Assembly: GCA_910587305.1 (NCBI GenBank)
Contig: CAJUKV010000003.1
Span: 62,001 to 126,000, forward strand
Direction: 5' to 3'
DNA: 64,000 nucleotides
Source: an uncultured Lachnospiraceae bacterium
GTDB lineage: Bacteria > Bacillota > Clostridia > Lachnospirales > Lachnospiraceae
Position 1 is the first letter of the stretch, and the number at the start of each line of letters is the position of its first letter. The translations under genes were made by a program, and so were the position numbers. This document shows positions 1 through 8,039 of the stretch, piece by piece. The notes below the pieces were generated by a model. That model searched no databases, had not been told where the DNA came from, and was given only the letters and a program-made list of their open reading frames with translations.

Positions 1-836
1 AGCTTCATGGCAATCACAAAACCGATTCCAAAAGTTACCACGCTGACCAAAATCCCAGGCACTGTGATTGTCCCAACATCTCCTAACAGGAAAATAGCGA
101 ACGGAGACGCCACAATCAATCCGATGATAGCCCAATATGCCTGAATAGGGAACTTTTCAAAAATAATTTCAATCAGCTTTGCAATGGCAAATACGCCTAC
201 CACAATGCCAATCCCCATAGGAACCAAAACGCCGCAGCCCTGCAAAATACCGGCAATATCAAAGGCCACCAGCGCCGTAACAAAATTTTTAATTGACGCT
301 ACAATTGGATTATAATATCCCATCAGCAACAGCATCATAGAACCGCTCACGCCAGGGATTACCATAGTAGCGGAAGCAATAACGCCCACCACAAAAAGTT
401 TTATCACGGACCAAAGACTAAAGGACAGGTCGGCGGCAGCGCCCTCCTTTTCCCCTATGGCAGCCATTCCTACCACAATAGCAAAAAAGAGCAGAAAAGG
501 AAGTATATAACTTACTTTTATTCCTTTTCCCTTCACCTTCTTGCAGACAGCAGGAAGCCCTCCCACAATCAGTCCTATAAACAGACAGTTGGTCTGCAGC
601 GGGAAATGCTCAAAGGCAGGTTCAATAATAAAAGACAGCCCTACAAGGGCAATCCCCATCCCTATGGCAATGGGAATCAAAAATTTCAGGCTTTCTTTCA
701 ATTCCTTAAATAAATGGGTAACGCTGTGAATCAGCTTATCATAAATCCCCATGGAAACCGCCATAGTCCCTCCGCTGACGCCGGGAATAATATTGGCTGT
801 TCCCATCACAATACCTTTTAATATGTTTCGAATCAT
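1..836 (-). CDS. DUF368 domain membrane protein (3' part cut by window edge)
   Basis: The frame opens at an ATG at 836 preceded by a GGAGGCA ribosome binding site and stays open to the window edge, giving about 278 residues without a stop. The translation begins MIRNILKGIVMGTANIIPGV and is almost entirely hydrophobic, with several membrane helices. It contains two copies of a VIPGVSGG/IPGVSGS motif, near the N-terminus and near residue 130, as expected for the DUF368 family. That family is proposed to include polyprenyl-phosphate transporters, but the substrate here is not shown. The gene lies 15 bp downstream of the hisC stop, in the same direction, so co-transcription is plausible. Confidence 0.85.
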   Translation of the reverse strand, partial: MIRNILKGIVMGTANIIPGVSGGTMAVSMGIYDKLIHSVTHLFKELKESLKFLIPIAIGMGIALVGLSFIIEPAFEHFPLQTNCLFIGLIVGGLPAVCKKVKGKGIKVSYILPFLLFFAIVVGMAAIGEKEGAAADLSFSLWSVIKLFVVGVIASATMVIPGVSGSMMLLLMGYYNPIVASIKNFVTALVAFDIAGILQGCGVLVPMGIGIVVGVFAIAKLIEIIFEKFPIQAYWAIIGLIVASPFAIFLLGDVGTITVPGILVSVVTFGIGFVIAMK

Positions 837-850
837 TTTTTGCCTCCATG

Positions 851-1903
851 CTATTTCAAATAATCTTCTAAAAATGAAACCAGTTTCTCCATCTGCTCAT
901 CCGTACCGATGCTGATGCGCAGATAATTGCTTATTCTTTTCTTATCCCAATGCCTTACATAGATATTATTTGCCTTAAGGGCAAGAAAAATATCCTTTGC
1001 AGACGCCTTTTTGTGGCTTACAAACAGGAAGTTGGCCTTTGAATCGGCAAAGGAAAATCCAAGCCTTTTTAACTGCTCCTTTGTCCACTCCCTGGTCTTT
1101 ACAATTTTTCCCACTATCTCCTTAAAATAGGCGTCATCTAAAACAGCCGCCGCGCCCATTTCAATCACAGGCGTATTCATGGTATAGGAATTATAAGAAA
1201 ACTTTACGTCCTTTAAATAGCGGATCAATTTTTCATCGCCAATGGCAAAGCCAATCCGCGCCCCCGCCATTGCACGGGATTTTGAAAAAGTCTGCACTAC
1301 AAGCAGATTGTCATATTTACAAATCAATGGGATTGTGCTTACGCCCCCAAAATCCACATAAGCCTCATCCACAATCACTACGCTGTCAGGATTGGCTGCA
1401 ATGATCTCCTCAAAAAAGTCCACATCCTCAAGCACCCCTGTAGGCGCGTTGGGATTTGGAATCACAATTCCCCCGTTAGGCGTCAGATAATCTTCTTTCT
1501 TAATGCAAAAATCCCCGTCAAGAGCGCAGACCTTGTAAGGGATCCTGAAAAGCTGTGCCCACACATCATAAAAGGAATAGGTGATGTCCGGAAACAAGAT
1601 TTGCCTGTCTCCATTAAAAAAAGTCATAAAGGCCATGGCAAGCACATCATCCGAACCCACGCCCACAAATACCTGCTCAGGCTTCACGTGATAGTAATCC
1701 GCCAACACATCCACCAGCTTTTTTGCATCCATGTCAGGGTAAAGGCGAAGCTTCCCATAATCCATTTTTTCCAGGACTTCCTTCATTTTAGGGGAAGGGG
1801 GATAGGGGCATTCGTTGGTGTTGAGCTTTATGACGTCTTGTATTTTAGGCTGCTCCCCCGCTACATAGGGCTCTACCCTCCGCACATTTTCTTCCCAGCT
1901 CAT
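851..1903 (-). CDS. hisC: histidinol-phosphate aminotransferase
   Basis: A 350-residue class I/II PLP-dependent aminotransferase of normal HisC length. HisC converts histidinol phosphate and 2-oxoglutarate to imidazole acetol phosphate and glutamate in cytoplasmic histidine synthesis. Visible signatures are an N-terminal KLNTNECPYPPSP motif, the cofactor-binding stretch VVIVDEAYVDF, and the Schiff-base lysine in TFSKSRAMAGARIGF. The ATG follows AAGGAGGATGAA, an excellent ribosome binding site. No other his gene is next to it; it stands alone before a DUF368 gene, so a broader aromatic aminotransferase role cannot be excluded. Confidence 0.88.
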   Translation of the reverse strand: MSWEENVRRVEPYVAGEQPKIQDVIKLNTNECPYPPSPKMKEVLEKMDYGKLRLYPDMDAKKLVDVLADYYHVKPEQVFVGVGSDDVLAMAFMTFFNGDRQILFPDITYSFYDVWAQLFRIPYKVCALDGDFCIKKEDYLTPNGGIVIPNPNAPTGVLEDVDFFEEIIAANPDSVVIVDEAYVDFGGVSTIPLICKYDNLLVVQTFSKSRAMAGARIGFAIGDEKLIRYLKDVKFSYNSYTMNTPVIEMGAAAVLDDAYFKEIVGKIVKTREWTKEQLKRLGFSFADSKANFLFVSHKKASAKDIFLALKANNIYVRHWDKKRISNYLRISIGTDEQMEKLVSFLEDYLK

Positions 1904-2126
1904 TTCATCCTCCTTGTTGTAAGTCTTCGTTGCTTCTTACGGCCCGGGGCCGCTTGCGGAAACATCGGGACAATATTCCATAAATCCGAACATCAGCCGG
2001 AATTTACAATTACTGCCAGACCCTATGGTAACATTATAAAGGCCCGGCCGCAAGCACAATTCGTCCTTTCAACCATATCTTTAACATTTCCTTGATAAAC
2101 TATAAATCATTTTACGCCTTATAAGG

Positions 2127-3140
2127 TTATGCCCTCCACTCTTGTGCCAGAAGTCTATATTCCTTTGCTTCTTCGGGCAGGTTCATTTTATCATAACACC
2201 CGGACAGCCTCATAAGAGGGAGATCTCCGCCGGAGTGAATATTCAGGATACTTTGTGTTTCATATGCCGCATTATAATACCAGATGGCCGCTTCCTGATA
2301 TTCCTTTTGCTCAAAATAGTATTCTCCCAGTTCAAAACATACCTCGCTTACACTCTCGCTTGCCACGTCCTTCATGGCATAGCGGTACATTTTCAGGTAA
2401 TCTCCACGCATTCTCGCCGCTTTCACCACAATACAGAGAGCCTCTTTCATTTGATCCGGTCCGGTTTCTTCCCCATCCGCTATTTGTGTAAAATAGTCTT
2501 CCGCCTCCCTGAAATTTTCCGGCGTTCCGGAAATCATCAGCTCCCTTGCGAACATATTTTTAAGCCTCTCTGACAGCTCCCCGCCTTCTTTCACTATTTT
2601 ATGAAAAATCTCTAAATCTCTTCCGGTATGGCTGCCCTCCGGCAAATGGGTAATTTCTATGTCGCTGTCAAACACGATTGGAGAAAGGCGCACTGTCTCA
2701 TGGACCGGTTCTATCCAGCAGAAGGTGCGCAGTCTCTTAAACAGCTTAGGGCGCAGCTCCTTATCATAATTGTACACCGTCCCAAAGGCAAGCTGGTTCC
2801 CGTAATACATCTGCACAATCTCAATCTCCGGCATAAGGTTTTCCTTTAATATTCTGAACTTTTCACGGTTGCCCTCATCCAAAACCTCATCCGCATCGGC
2901 TGAATAAATGTAATCGCAATTTGCTTTTGAAAAGGAAAAATTTCTTGCCGCCGCAAAATCCTGGGTCCATGTAAAATCATAAATTTGATCCGTATATCTG
3001 GCGGCTATCTCCTTTGTCCTGTCCGTAGAGCCTGTATCCACAATAATAATTTCATCCGCCAAATCTCCAATACTGTCAAGACACCTTGCTAAAATCTTTT
3101 CCTCATTCTTTACAATCATACATAAACTGACCGTAATCAC
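2127..3140 (-). CDS. glycosyltransferase family 2 protein with TPR-like C-terminus
   Basis: A 337-residue protein starting at GTG 3140, behind CAGGAGG with a 9-base spacer. Residues 1-100 are a GT-A fold: it starts ITVSLCMIVKNEEKILARCL, followed by IIIVDTGSTDRT and a DADEVLDEG metal/nucleotide-binding motif. The rest carries the EPVHETVR stretch typical of GT2 enzymes of this kind and ends in helical, TPR-like repeats (CFELGEYYFEQKEYQEAAIWYYNA). Enzymes of this architecture transfer sugars to proteins, peptides or envelope glycans. The acceptor is not evident. A palindromic repeat lies just upstream at 3174-3207. Confidence 0.8.
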   Translation of the reverse strand: MITVSLCMIVKNEEKILARCLDSIGDLADEIIIVDTGSTDRTKEIAARYTDQIYDFTWTQDFAAARNFSFSKANCDYIYSADADEVLDEGNREKFRILKENLMPEIEIVQMYYGNQLAFGTVYNYDKELRPKLFKRLRTFCWIEPVHETVRLSPIVFDSDIEITHLPEGSHTGRDLEIFHKIVKEGGELSERLKNMFARELMISGTPENFREAEDYFTQIADGEETGPDQMKEALCIVVKAARMRGDYLKMYRYAMKDVASESVSEVCFELGEYYFEQKEYQEAAIWYYNAAYETQSILNIHSGGDLPLMRLSGCYDKMNLPEEAKEYRLLAQEWRA

Positions 3141-3173
3141 CGCTTTTATCCTCCTGTTTTTGTAAGTATATTA

Positions 3174-3207
3174 TTACTGTTCACGGCCTGAAGGCCGCTC
3201 ATAGTAA
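3174..3207. repeat. dispersed palindromic repeat, family A, copy 1
   Basis: A 34-bp imperfect palindrome beginning TTACTGTTCACGGCC and ending GGCCGCTCATAGTAA, upstream of the GT2 gene. Near-copies lie at 52848-52881, and a shorter 30-bp version occurs in opposite orientations at 33742-33771 and 48694-48723. The rest of the 3141-3475 gap holds a 9-bp inverted repeat (TGTAAATGC at 3277-3285, GCATTTACA at 3317-3325) and no convincing gene. Confidence 0.7.
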
Positions 3208-3475
3208 CAGCATATTCATTGACAACAATGGTTTCATACGATATAGTGTTCCTGAATACCGAATTTTACGAAATAATGTAAATGCGCGGGCCTGCCGGAT
3301 GGTTACAGCAAAGCATGCATTTACACATATGTTAATTATAGCATATCGTAACCGACATAACAAATTTCTGCTTCCGATTCTTGCAGGCGCCATAGACGAA
3401 AAGCTTTTGCAAGACCGAACGCGAAATTTCCAATGTCATTCCATATAAATTTTGCAAAGAACAGGAGCAATTACC

Positions 3476-5341
3476 ATGAAAAACATGTCGAGGACCAGAC
3501 TAACCACAAAGGCAGTCCAGGGCTTTTTTACCACTTGGGCGCTTATGAAAGCAAGCCGTATGGAACCGGGAAATATTTTAACCCTTGTCTTCTTTCTTTT
3601 CAGCTTTTTCTTTTATTGTCATGTAGACAATTGTTATGTGGATGAACACAAATATCAGTCTGATCCTGGGAAAAGCCGAAGGACAACTGTGACGGCAGTG
3701 GTCATTTCCATTATTTTCACTGTTTTATATATGGCCGTAGATTATCCAAGATATATAGAAACTCTAACCAGCCATTTATTCCGGACGGGCATCATTGTTT
3801 TCACCGCTCTGGGCTTTGCATTCCTGTTTTATCACATACTCATTTTTCTCTTTTCCTATACGGGAGATAAGGTTCTCCTTCGCAGCATACTTTTTACGGA
3901 GCCTTACGATCCTGCCAAACCGGTTTCCGCCGTCCGCTGTCGTTTCTCATGGCTTTCTAAAGTCTTAACTTTTTTGCGTTCCTTTTATGTAAGGCATACG
4001 GCCCTCTGCGCATTTTTGCTTTGCTTCGCTTTCTGGTTTCCTTATTTTCTCTATCAGTATCCGGGCGTCATGACCCCGGACAGCATCAATCAGTTTGAGC
4101 AGGTGCTGGGCGTTATCCCTTACAGCAATCATCATCCCTGGGTGCACACCCTTTTCATTAAGCTTTTCTACCATATCGGCTACACGCTCACCGGCAGTAT
4201 GCTGATTGCGCTTTCCTTTTATACCTTTTTTCAAATGTGCGTCCTTGCTCTTAGTGTAAGCTATTTGATAAGCACTATGAAAAAGTACTGTGTCAGAACC
4301 CGTATCTGCCTTCTGGTAACGCTGTTTTACGCGCTGATTCCCTATCATGCGGTTCATGCCGTTACCATATGGAAAGACGTTCTTTTCGCCGCCGCCATAT
4401 TAAGTCTTGGCTGCTCCTGCTTATGTCTGCATAGAAAGAGCAGTATACTCCATCTGTGTATTTTTGCCCTTTCGGGGCTTGCCATGTGTCTGTTTCGCTC
4501 CAACGGCTGGTATGCGTTTATTCTCTGCCTCCCCTTCTTTCTCTTTTATTTCAGAAAAAAAGCCTGGGTTATGCTTCCTGTCATTTTAGGGATTTTTCTG
4601 TGTGCAATTATCATAAAATATCCCGTTATGAAGGCCTTTAAAGTAGCTCAGCCGGATTTAGTCGAGTCTCTTGCCATTCCAACCCAGCAGATTACCGCCG
4701 TTATCTGTAACGACCGCGATCTTACGGAGGAAGAGAGAGATTTTATCGAAAACGTAGTGGATTTGACCTATATTAAAAAGCTCTATGATCCATCCTACGC
4801 CGATAATATCAAAGAACTGGTCAGGGCCGGAAATCAGGATTATCTGGCAGATCATAAATGGGATTTTTTTAAGCTTTGGTTAAAGCTTGGACTGCGTTAT
4901 CCGGGCGATTACATGACAGCCTACATTCGCCAGACCTACGGTTACTGGTATCCGGACTCCTTTTATCCGGTAGCTGATGTGGAAGGCGTGAGCGCCACAT
5001 CCTTAGGCGTATCCCATACACCTCTTATTGGCGGCCCTTTGGTGATAAAGATAAAGGAAATATCTATAAAGCTTGGGGGGATGCTTCCCCTGTACGGCCC
5101 TCTTTGGAGTATGGGCGTCATTTGCTGGATACTTATCTTCTGTATCGGCAACGCCTTTGTAAGATCTGAAACCCAAAAGCTGATTTTTTATCTGCCAAGC
5201 GTGGCCGTGTGGCTTACCATTTTAATTGCAACCCCTGTTGCCTCGGAATTTCGCTATGCCTATTTTATGGTTTTTTCCCTGCCATTTTATATCATTACCT
5301 CCCTGCTTATGCTGCATCATAATGCAGATGAAAAGAAATGA
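3476..5341 (+). CDS. polytopic membrane protein, DUF6020 / GT-C-like
   Basis: A 621-residue integral membrane protein with roughly a dozen hydrophobic segments. The ATG at 3476 is chosen over 3452 because it follows AGGAGC at good spacing. The central region YPGVMTPDSINQFEQVLG, followed by NHHPWVHTLF, looks like the lumenal acidic motif of GT-C glycosyltransferases, and the overall pattern matches the DUF6020 family found in Lachnospiraceae. The role is probably transfer of a lipid-linked sugar during cell-surface glycan or glycoprotein assembly; this is inferred. It is divergent from the GT2 gene upstream, which may work in the same pathway. Confidence 0.65.
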   Translation: MKNMSRTRLTTKAVQGFFTTWALMKASRMEPGNILTLVFFLFSFFFYCHVDNCYVDEHKYQSDPGKSRRTTVTAVVISIIFTVLYMAVDYPRYIETLTSHLFRTGIIVFTALGFAFLFYHILIFLFSYTGDKVLLRSILFTEPYDPAKPVSAVRCRFSWLSKVLTFLRSFYVRHTALCAFLLCFAFWFPYFLYQYPGVMTPDSINQFEQVLGVIPYSNHHPWVHTLFIKLFYHIGYTLTGSMLIALSFYTFFQMCVLALSVSYLISTMKKYCVRTRICLLVTLFYALIPYHAVHAVTIWKDVLFAAAILSLGCSCLCLHRKSSILHLCIFALSGLAMCLFRSNGWYAFILCLPFFLFYFRKKAWVMLPVILGIFLCAIIIKYPVMKAFKVAQPDLVESLAIPTQQITAVICNDRDLTEEERDFIENVVDLTYIKKLYDPSYADNIKELVRAGNQDYLADHKWDFFKLWLKLGLRYPGDYMTAYIRQTYGYWYPDSFYPVADVEGVSATSLGVSHTPLIGGPLVIKIKEISIKLGGMLPLYGPLWSMGVICWILIFCIGNAFVRSETQKLIFYLPSVAVWLTILIATPVASEFRYAYFMVFSLPFYIITSLLMLHHNADEKK

Positions 5342-5342
5342 C

Positions 5343-5385
5343 GGACGCCCGTGTGCATAAAAAATGAGCTGGCCTTTCGGCCAGC
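5343..5385 (-). terminator. rho-independent terminator of the amino acid ABC operon
   Basis: The stem GCTGGCC (5368-5374) with GGCCAGC (5379-5385) has a 4-base loop. Read on the minus strand it is followed by TCATTTTTT. It lies about 50 bp past the stop of the ABC ATPase gene. The 22 bp at 5343-5364, which include the T-run, recur exactly at 9995-10016 behind a different terminator stem. Confidence 0.8.
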
Positions 5386-5435
5386 CTTATATCTAATCCT
5401 GAGGCGTGAAACGCGCATCCTTTTCATTTATACTT

Positions 5436-6158
5436 TTACAAAACCTTAGACAGGAAATCCTGCAATCTCTCACACTTAGGGTGATTAAAAAATTCTGCGG
5501 GCGTATTTTCCTCCATAATATTGCCTTCATCCATAAACAATACTTTCGTTCCAACTTCCCGCGCAAAGCCCATTTCATGGGTCACAACCACCATTGTCAT
5601 GCCCGATTCCGCAAGCTCTTTCATAACATCCAAAACTTCTCCTACCATTTCCGGATCAAGAGCCGAAGTGGGTTCGTCAAAAAGCATTACTCTTGGATTC
5701 ATGGCAAGAGATCTCACGATGGCAATTCTCTGTTTTTGTCCGCCGGAAAGCTGACTGGGATAGGCGTCCGCCTTTTCTTTAAGTCCCACCCTTGCAAGAA
5801 GCTTTAACGCATTTTCCTTAGCCTCCTCTTTTCCCATAAGCTTTAGCTTTACGGGGGCTAAAGTGATATTATCCATAATGGAAAGGTTATTAAACAGGTT
5901 GAAGTTCTGGAACACCATCCCCATGTGCTCTCTGATTTTATCGATATTTACTTTAGGATCCGTAATAAGCTGACCGTCAAACCAGATTTCACCGGAGGTA
6001 GGCGTCTCTAAAAGATTCAAGCAGCGCAAAAAAGTACTTTTTCCCGAGCCTGAGGGACCCACAACTACTATCTTTTCTCCCTGATGCACATGATAATTGA
6101 CCCCCCGCAGCACATGATTCCCTTCAAATTCCTTGTGCAGTTCCTTAACGATTATCAC
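5436..6158 (-). CDS. polar amino acid ABC transporter, ATP-binding protein
   Basis: A 240-residue ABC ATPase of the GlnQ/HisP group. The true start is taken as GTG 6158 (reads VIIVKELHKEF), preceded by GGAGG with a 10-base spacer; a longer frame to 6218 would only extend into the permease. Walker A is GPSGSGKST (residues 34-42), the signature is LSGGQKQRIAIVRSL, and Walker B is VMLFDEPTSALD, with the usual H-loop in VVVTHEMGFA. It energises amino acid uptake at the inner face of the membrane. It overlaps the upstream permease stop by 14 bp, indicating translational coupling, and is the last gene of the operon. Confidence 0.92.
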   Translation of the reverse strand: MIIVKELHKEFEGNHVLRGVNYHVHQGEKIVVVGPSGSGKSTFLRCLNLLETPTSGEIWFDGQLITDPKVNIDKIREHMGMVFQNFNLFNNLSIMDNITLAPVKLKLMGKEEAKENALKLLARVGLKEKADAYPSQLSGGQKQRIAIVRSLAMNPRVMLFDEPTSALDPEMVGEVLDVMKELAESGMTMVVVTHEMGFAREVGTKVLFMDEGNIMEENTPAEFFNHPKCERLQDFLSKVL

Positions 6159-6846
6159 TTTTACGCAGCCTCCTTTCCAGTTTATCCAGTAAAATTGTAA
6201 GTATTTTAATAATGACAAAATAAATAACGGCTGCTCCTATCAGCGGCATAAACGGCTCATAGGTCCTTGATGAAATTTGATTTGCCATTCTTGTAAGATC
6301 CGTAAGACTTACATAACCCACAATTGCCGTCTCCTTAAGAAGAACGATAAATTCATTTCCAATAGGAGGAAGCACATTTTTAATTGCTTGTGGAATGACG
6401 ATATAGAGCATGGTCTGCGCTTTGTTAAGCCCAAGAGAACGGCCCGCTTCCGTCTGTCCTTTATCCACCGCCAAAATACCTGCACGTACAATTTCCGCCA
6501 CATAAGCGCCACTGTTAATACCGAATGACAAAACGGCAACCAAAGTACCGTTTTTACAGCTTTTCATAATGATAAACCACATAATCAAAAGCTGCAGCAC
6601 GGAAGGCGTTCCCCTGATCACATCTATGTAAATATTGGAAATCACCGTCCAAATGGTCTTTTTCCCACTCCTGCCGGTAGAGAGCTTCATAAGGGCTAAC
6701 ACCGTACCAATCAAAAGGCCCAGAATCGCCGCAAAGAAAGCAATCTCAAGCGTAACGCCAAGCCCTTCTATATAAAGCTTCCACCTGTCAGATGAAACAA
6801 ACGCCATCTGAAACTTTTCAGCCGTTTTCTCAAACCATGCCTGCAT
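6145..6846 (-). CDS. polar amino acid ABC transporter, permease
   Basis: A 233-residue membrane permease of the HisM/GlnP family. About five helices are visible; the EAA-type cytoplasmic loop is EAGRSLGLNKAQTMLYIVIP, where the ATPase docks. A single permease gene is present, so the transporter should be a homodimer, as in many Gram-positive GlnP-like systems. The start follows AAAGGAAC. It sits between the binding protein gene (153 bp upstream, with a stem-loop in between) and the ATPase gene (14-bp overlap). The transported amino acid cannot be read from the sequence. Confidence 0.9.
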   Translation of the reverse strand: MQAWFEKTAEKFQMAFVSSDRWKLYIEGLGVTLEIAFFAAILGLLIGTVLALMKLSTGRSGKKTIWTVISNIYIDVIRGTPSVLQLLIMWFIIMKSCKNGTLVAVLSFGINSGAYVAEIVRAGILAVDKGQTEAGRSLGLNKAQTMLYIVIPQAIKNVLPPIGNEFIVLLKETAIVGYVSLTDLTRMANQISSRTYEPFMPLIGAAVIYFVIIKILTILLDKLERRLRKSDNR

Positions 6847-6876
6847 ATCATAAGTTCCTTTCTTTTTTTAACGCGG

Positions 6877-6908
6877 CGGGCAGGGAGAAACTCTTTCTTC
6901 CCTGCCCG
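6877..6908 (-). promoter_or_regulatory. intercistronic stem-loop between binding protein and permease genes
   Basis: CGGGCAGGGA (6877-6886) pairs perfectly with TCCCTGCCCG (6899-6908) around a 12-base loop. On the minus strand no T-run follows; a run of A follows instead. The site fits a 3' stabilising or processing hairpin that lets the binding protein be made in excess, rather than a full terminator. A similar arrangement occurs at 45841-45887 in the sugar ABC operon. Confidence 0.6.
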
Positions 6909-6999
6909 ATTCAACGCTGACATGCAAAGCACGACTGCGTTTGGTTACTACATTTTCAAACTCTCTAATACCTGGTACTTGAAGTTTTCGTACAAATAA

Positions 7000-7920
7000 C
7001 TAGTTCTCAATATAAGTTTCAACCAATTTATCAAAGGTTCCGTCCGCCTTAATTTCCGCCAGAGCCGCATTTACCTGATCTGCCAAAGCCGTATCTCCCT
7101 TAGGCATTGCAACTGCATACTCTTCCGGCTCAAAGCCAAATTCCGCTCCGTCAATCGCCGTAAGCTGTCCTTCAAACTTGCTCGCAAACACAAGGGCAGG
7201 ATTCTTATCAATAATAACGCAGTCAAGCTTTCCGTTAATCAAATCGTTTACTGCGTCCATTCCCTTGTTGTACTGGGAAACCTTAGAATCCGCAATGTCG
7301 TCTGACGCAATGAAATCTCCTGTTGTGCCAAGCTGTACGCCGATTGCCTTTCCTTCAAGGTCTGCCGCAGCCGCAATCTCCGATCCTTCGGGAAGGATTA
7401 CATACTGAACCGCCTCATAATATGCATCCGAAAAATCAACGGACTTCTGCCTCTCCTCGGTAACGGTCATACCTGCAATAGAAACGTCAACCTTGCTGCC
7501 AATAGAAGCTACTAAGGAATCAAACTCCATGTTTTCCACCTGAACCTCTACGCCAAGCTTCTCGCCAATCGCTTTGATAAGAGCGATGTCAAAGCCGTCC
7601 GGTTCCCCGTCGTCGCCTACATACTCAAAAGGCGGGAATTCCGCATTAGTGCCTACCGTAAGAACGCCGTCCGCTAACGCCTCCGACACATCCCCTGCCT
7701 CTGCGTCAGCTTCCGTCTCCCCTTCCTCGGCTTCCGGTTCGGACTGTGTATCCGCCTCATCCGCTTCCGGCGCTTGTGCTTCGTCCTGGGCCGCTTCGTT
7801 TTCCGTGCTCTCCGCCTCGGCCGCATCCGATGTTGTTTCCGACGCATTACCGCCGCCACAAGCTGTGAGCAGGCTCATTGTCATCACTGCCGCGAGTAAA
7901 AGTGCTATCAATTTTTTCAT
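7000..7920 (-). CDS. polar amino acid ABC transporter, substrate-binding lipoprotein
   Basis: A 306-residue secreted lipoprotein. The start is ATG 7920, behind GGAGGAGCAGTT; an upstream in-frame ATG at 7944 has no such site. The signal peptide ends at the lipobox LLTACGG. An acidic Ala/Glu linker of about 60 residues follows, then a type II periplasmic-binding fold starting LADGVLTVGTNAEFPPFEYV with GFDIALIKAIGEKLGVE and SIAGMTVTEERQKSVDFSD. These are SBP_bac_3 hallmarks. It delivers an amino acid (class not determined) to the permease encoded downstream, and is the first gene of the operon. Confidence 0.9.
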   Translation of the reverse strand: MKKLIALLLAAVMTMSLLTACGGGNASETTSDAAEAESTENEAAQDEAQAPEADEADTQSEPEAEEGETEADAEAGDVSEALADGVLTVGTNAEFPPFEYVGDDGEPDGFDIALIKAIGEKLGVEVQVENMEFDSLVASIGSKVDVSIAGMTVTEERQKSVDFSDAYYEAVQYVILPEGSEIAAAADLEGKAIGVQLGTTGDFIASDDIADSKVSQYNKGMDAVNDLINGKLDCVIIDKNPALVFASKFEGQLTAIDGAEFGFEPEEYAVAMPKGDTALADQVNAALAEIKADGTFDKLVETYIEN

Positions 7921-8039
7921 AACTGCTCCTCCATTTTTATGCATAATTATGCATTAATTTTATAAACAACTACGAGTCTATCACTTTCATTGCTTAAAAT
8001 CAAGACCTTTATTGTTTTTTTAATCGATCAGAGACGGCG

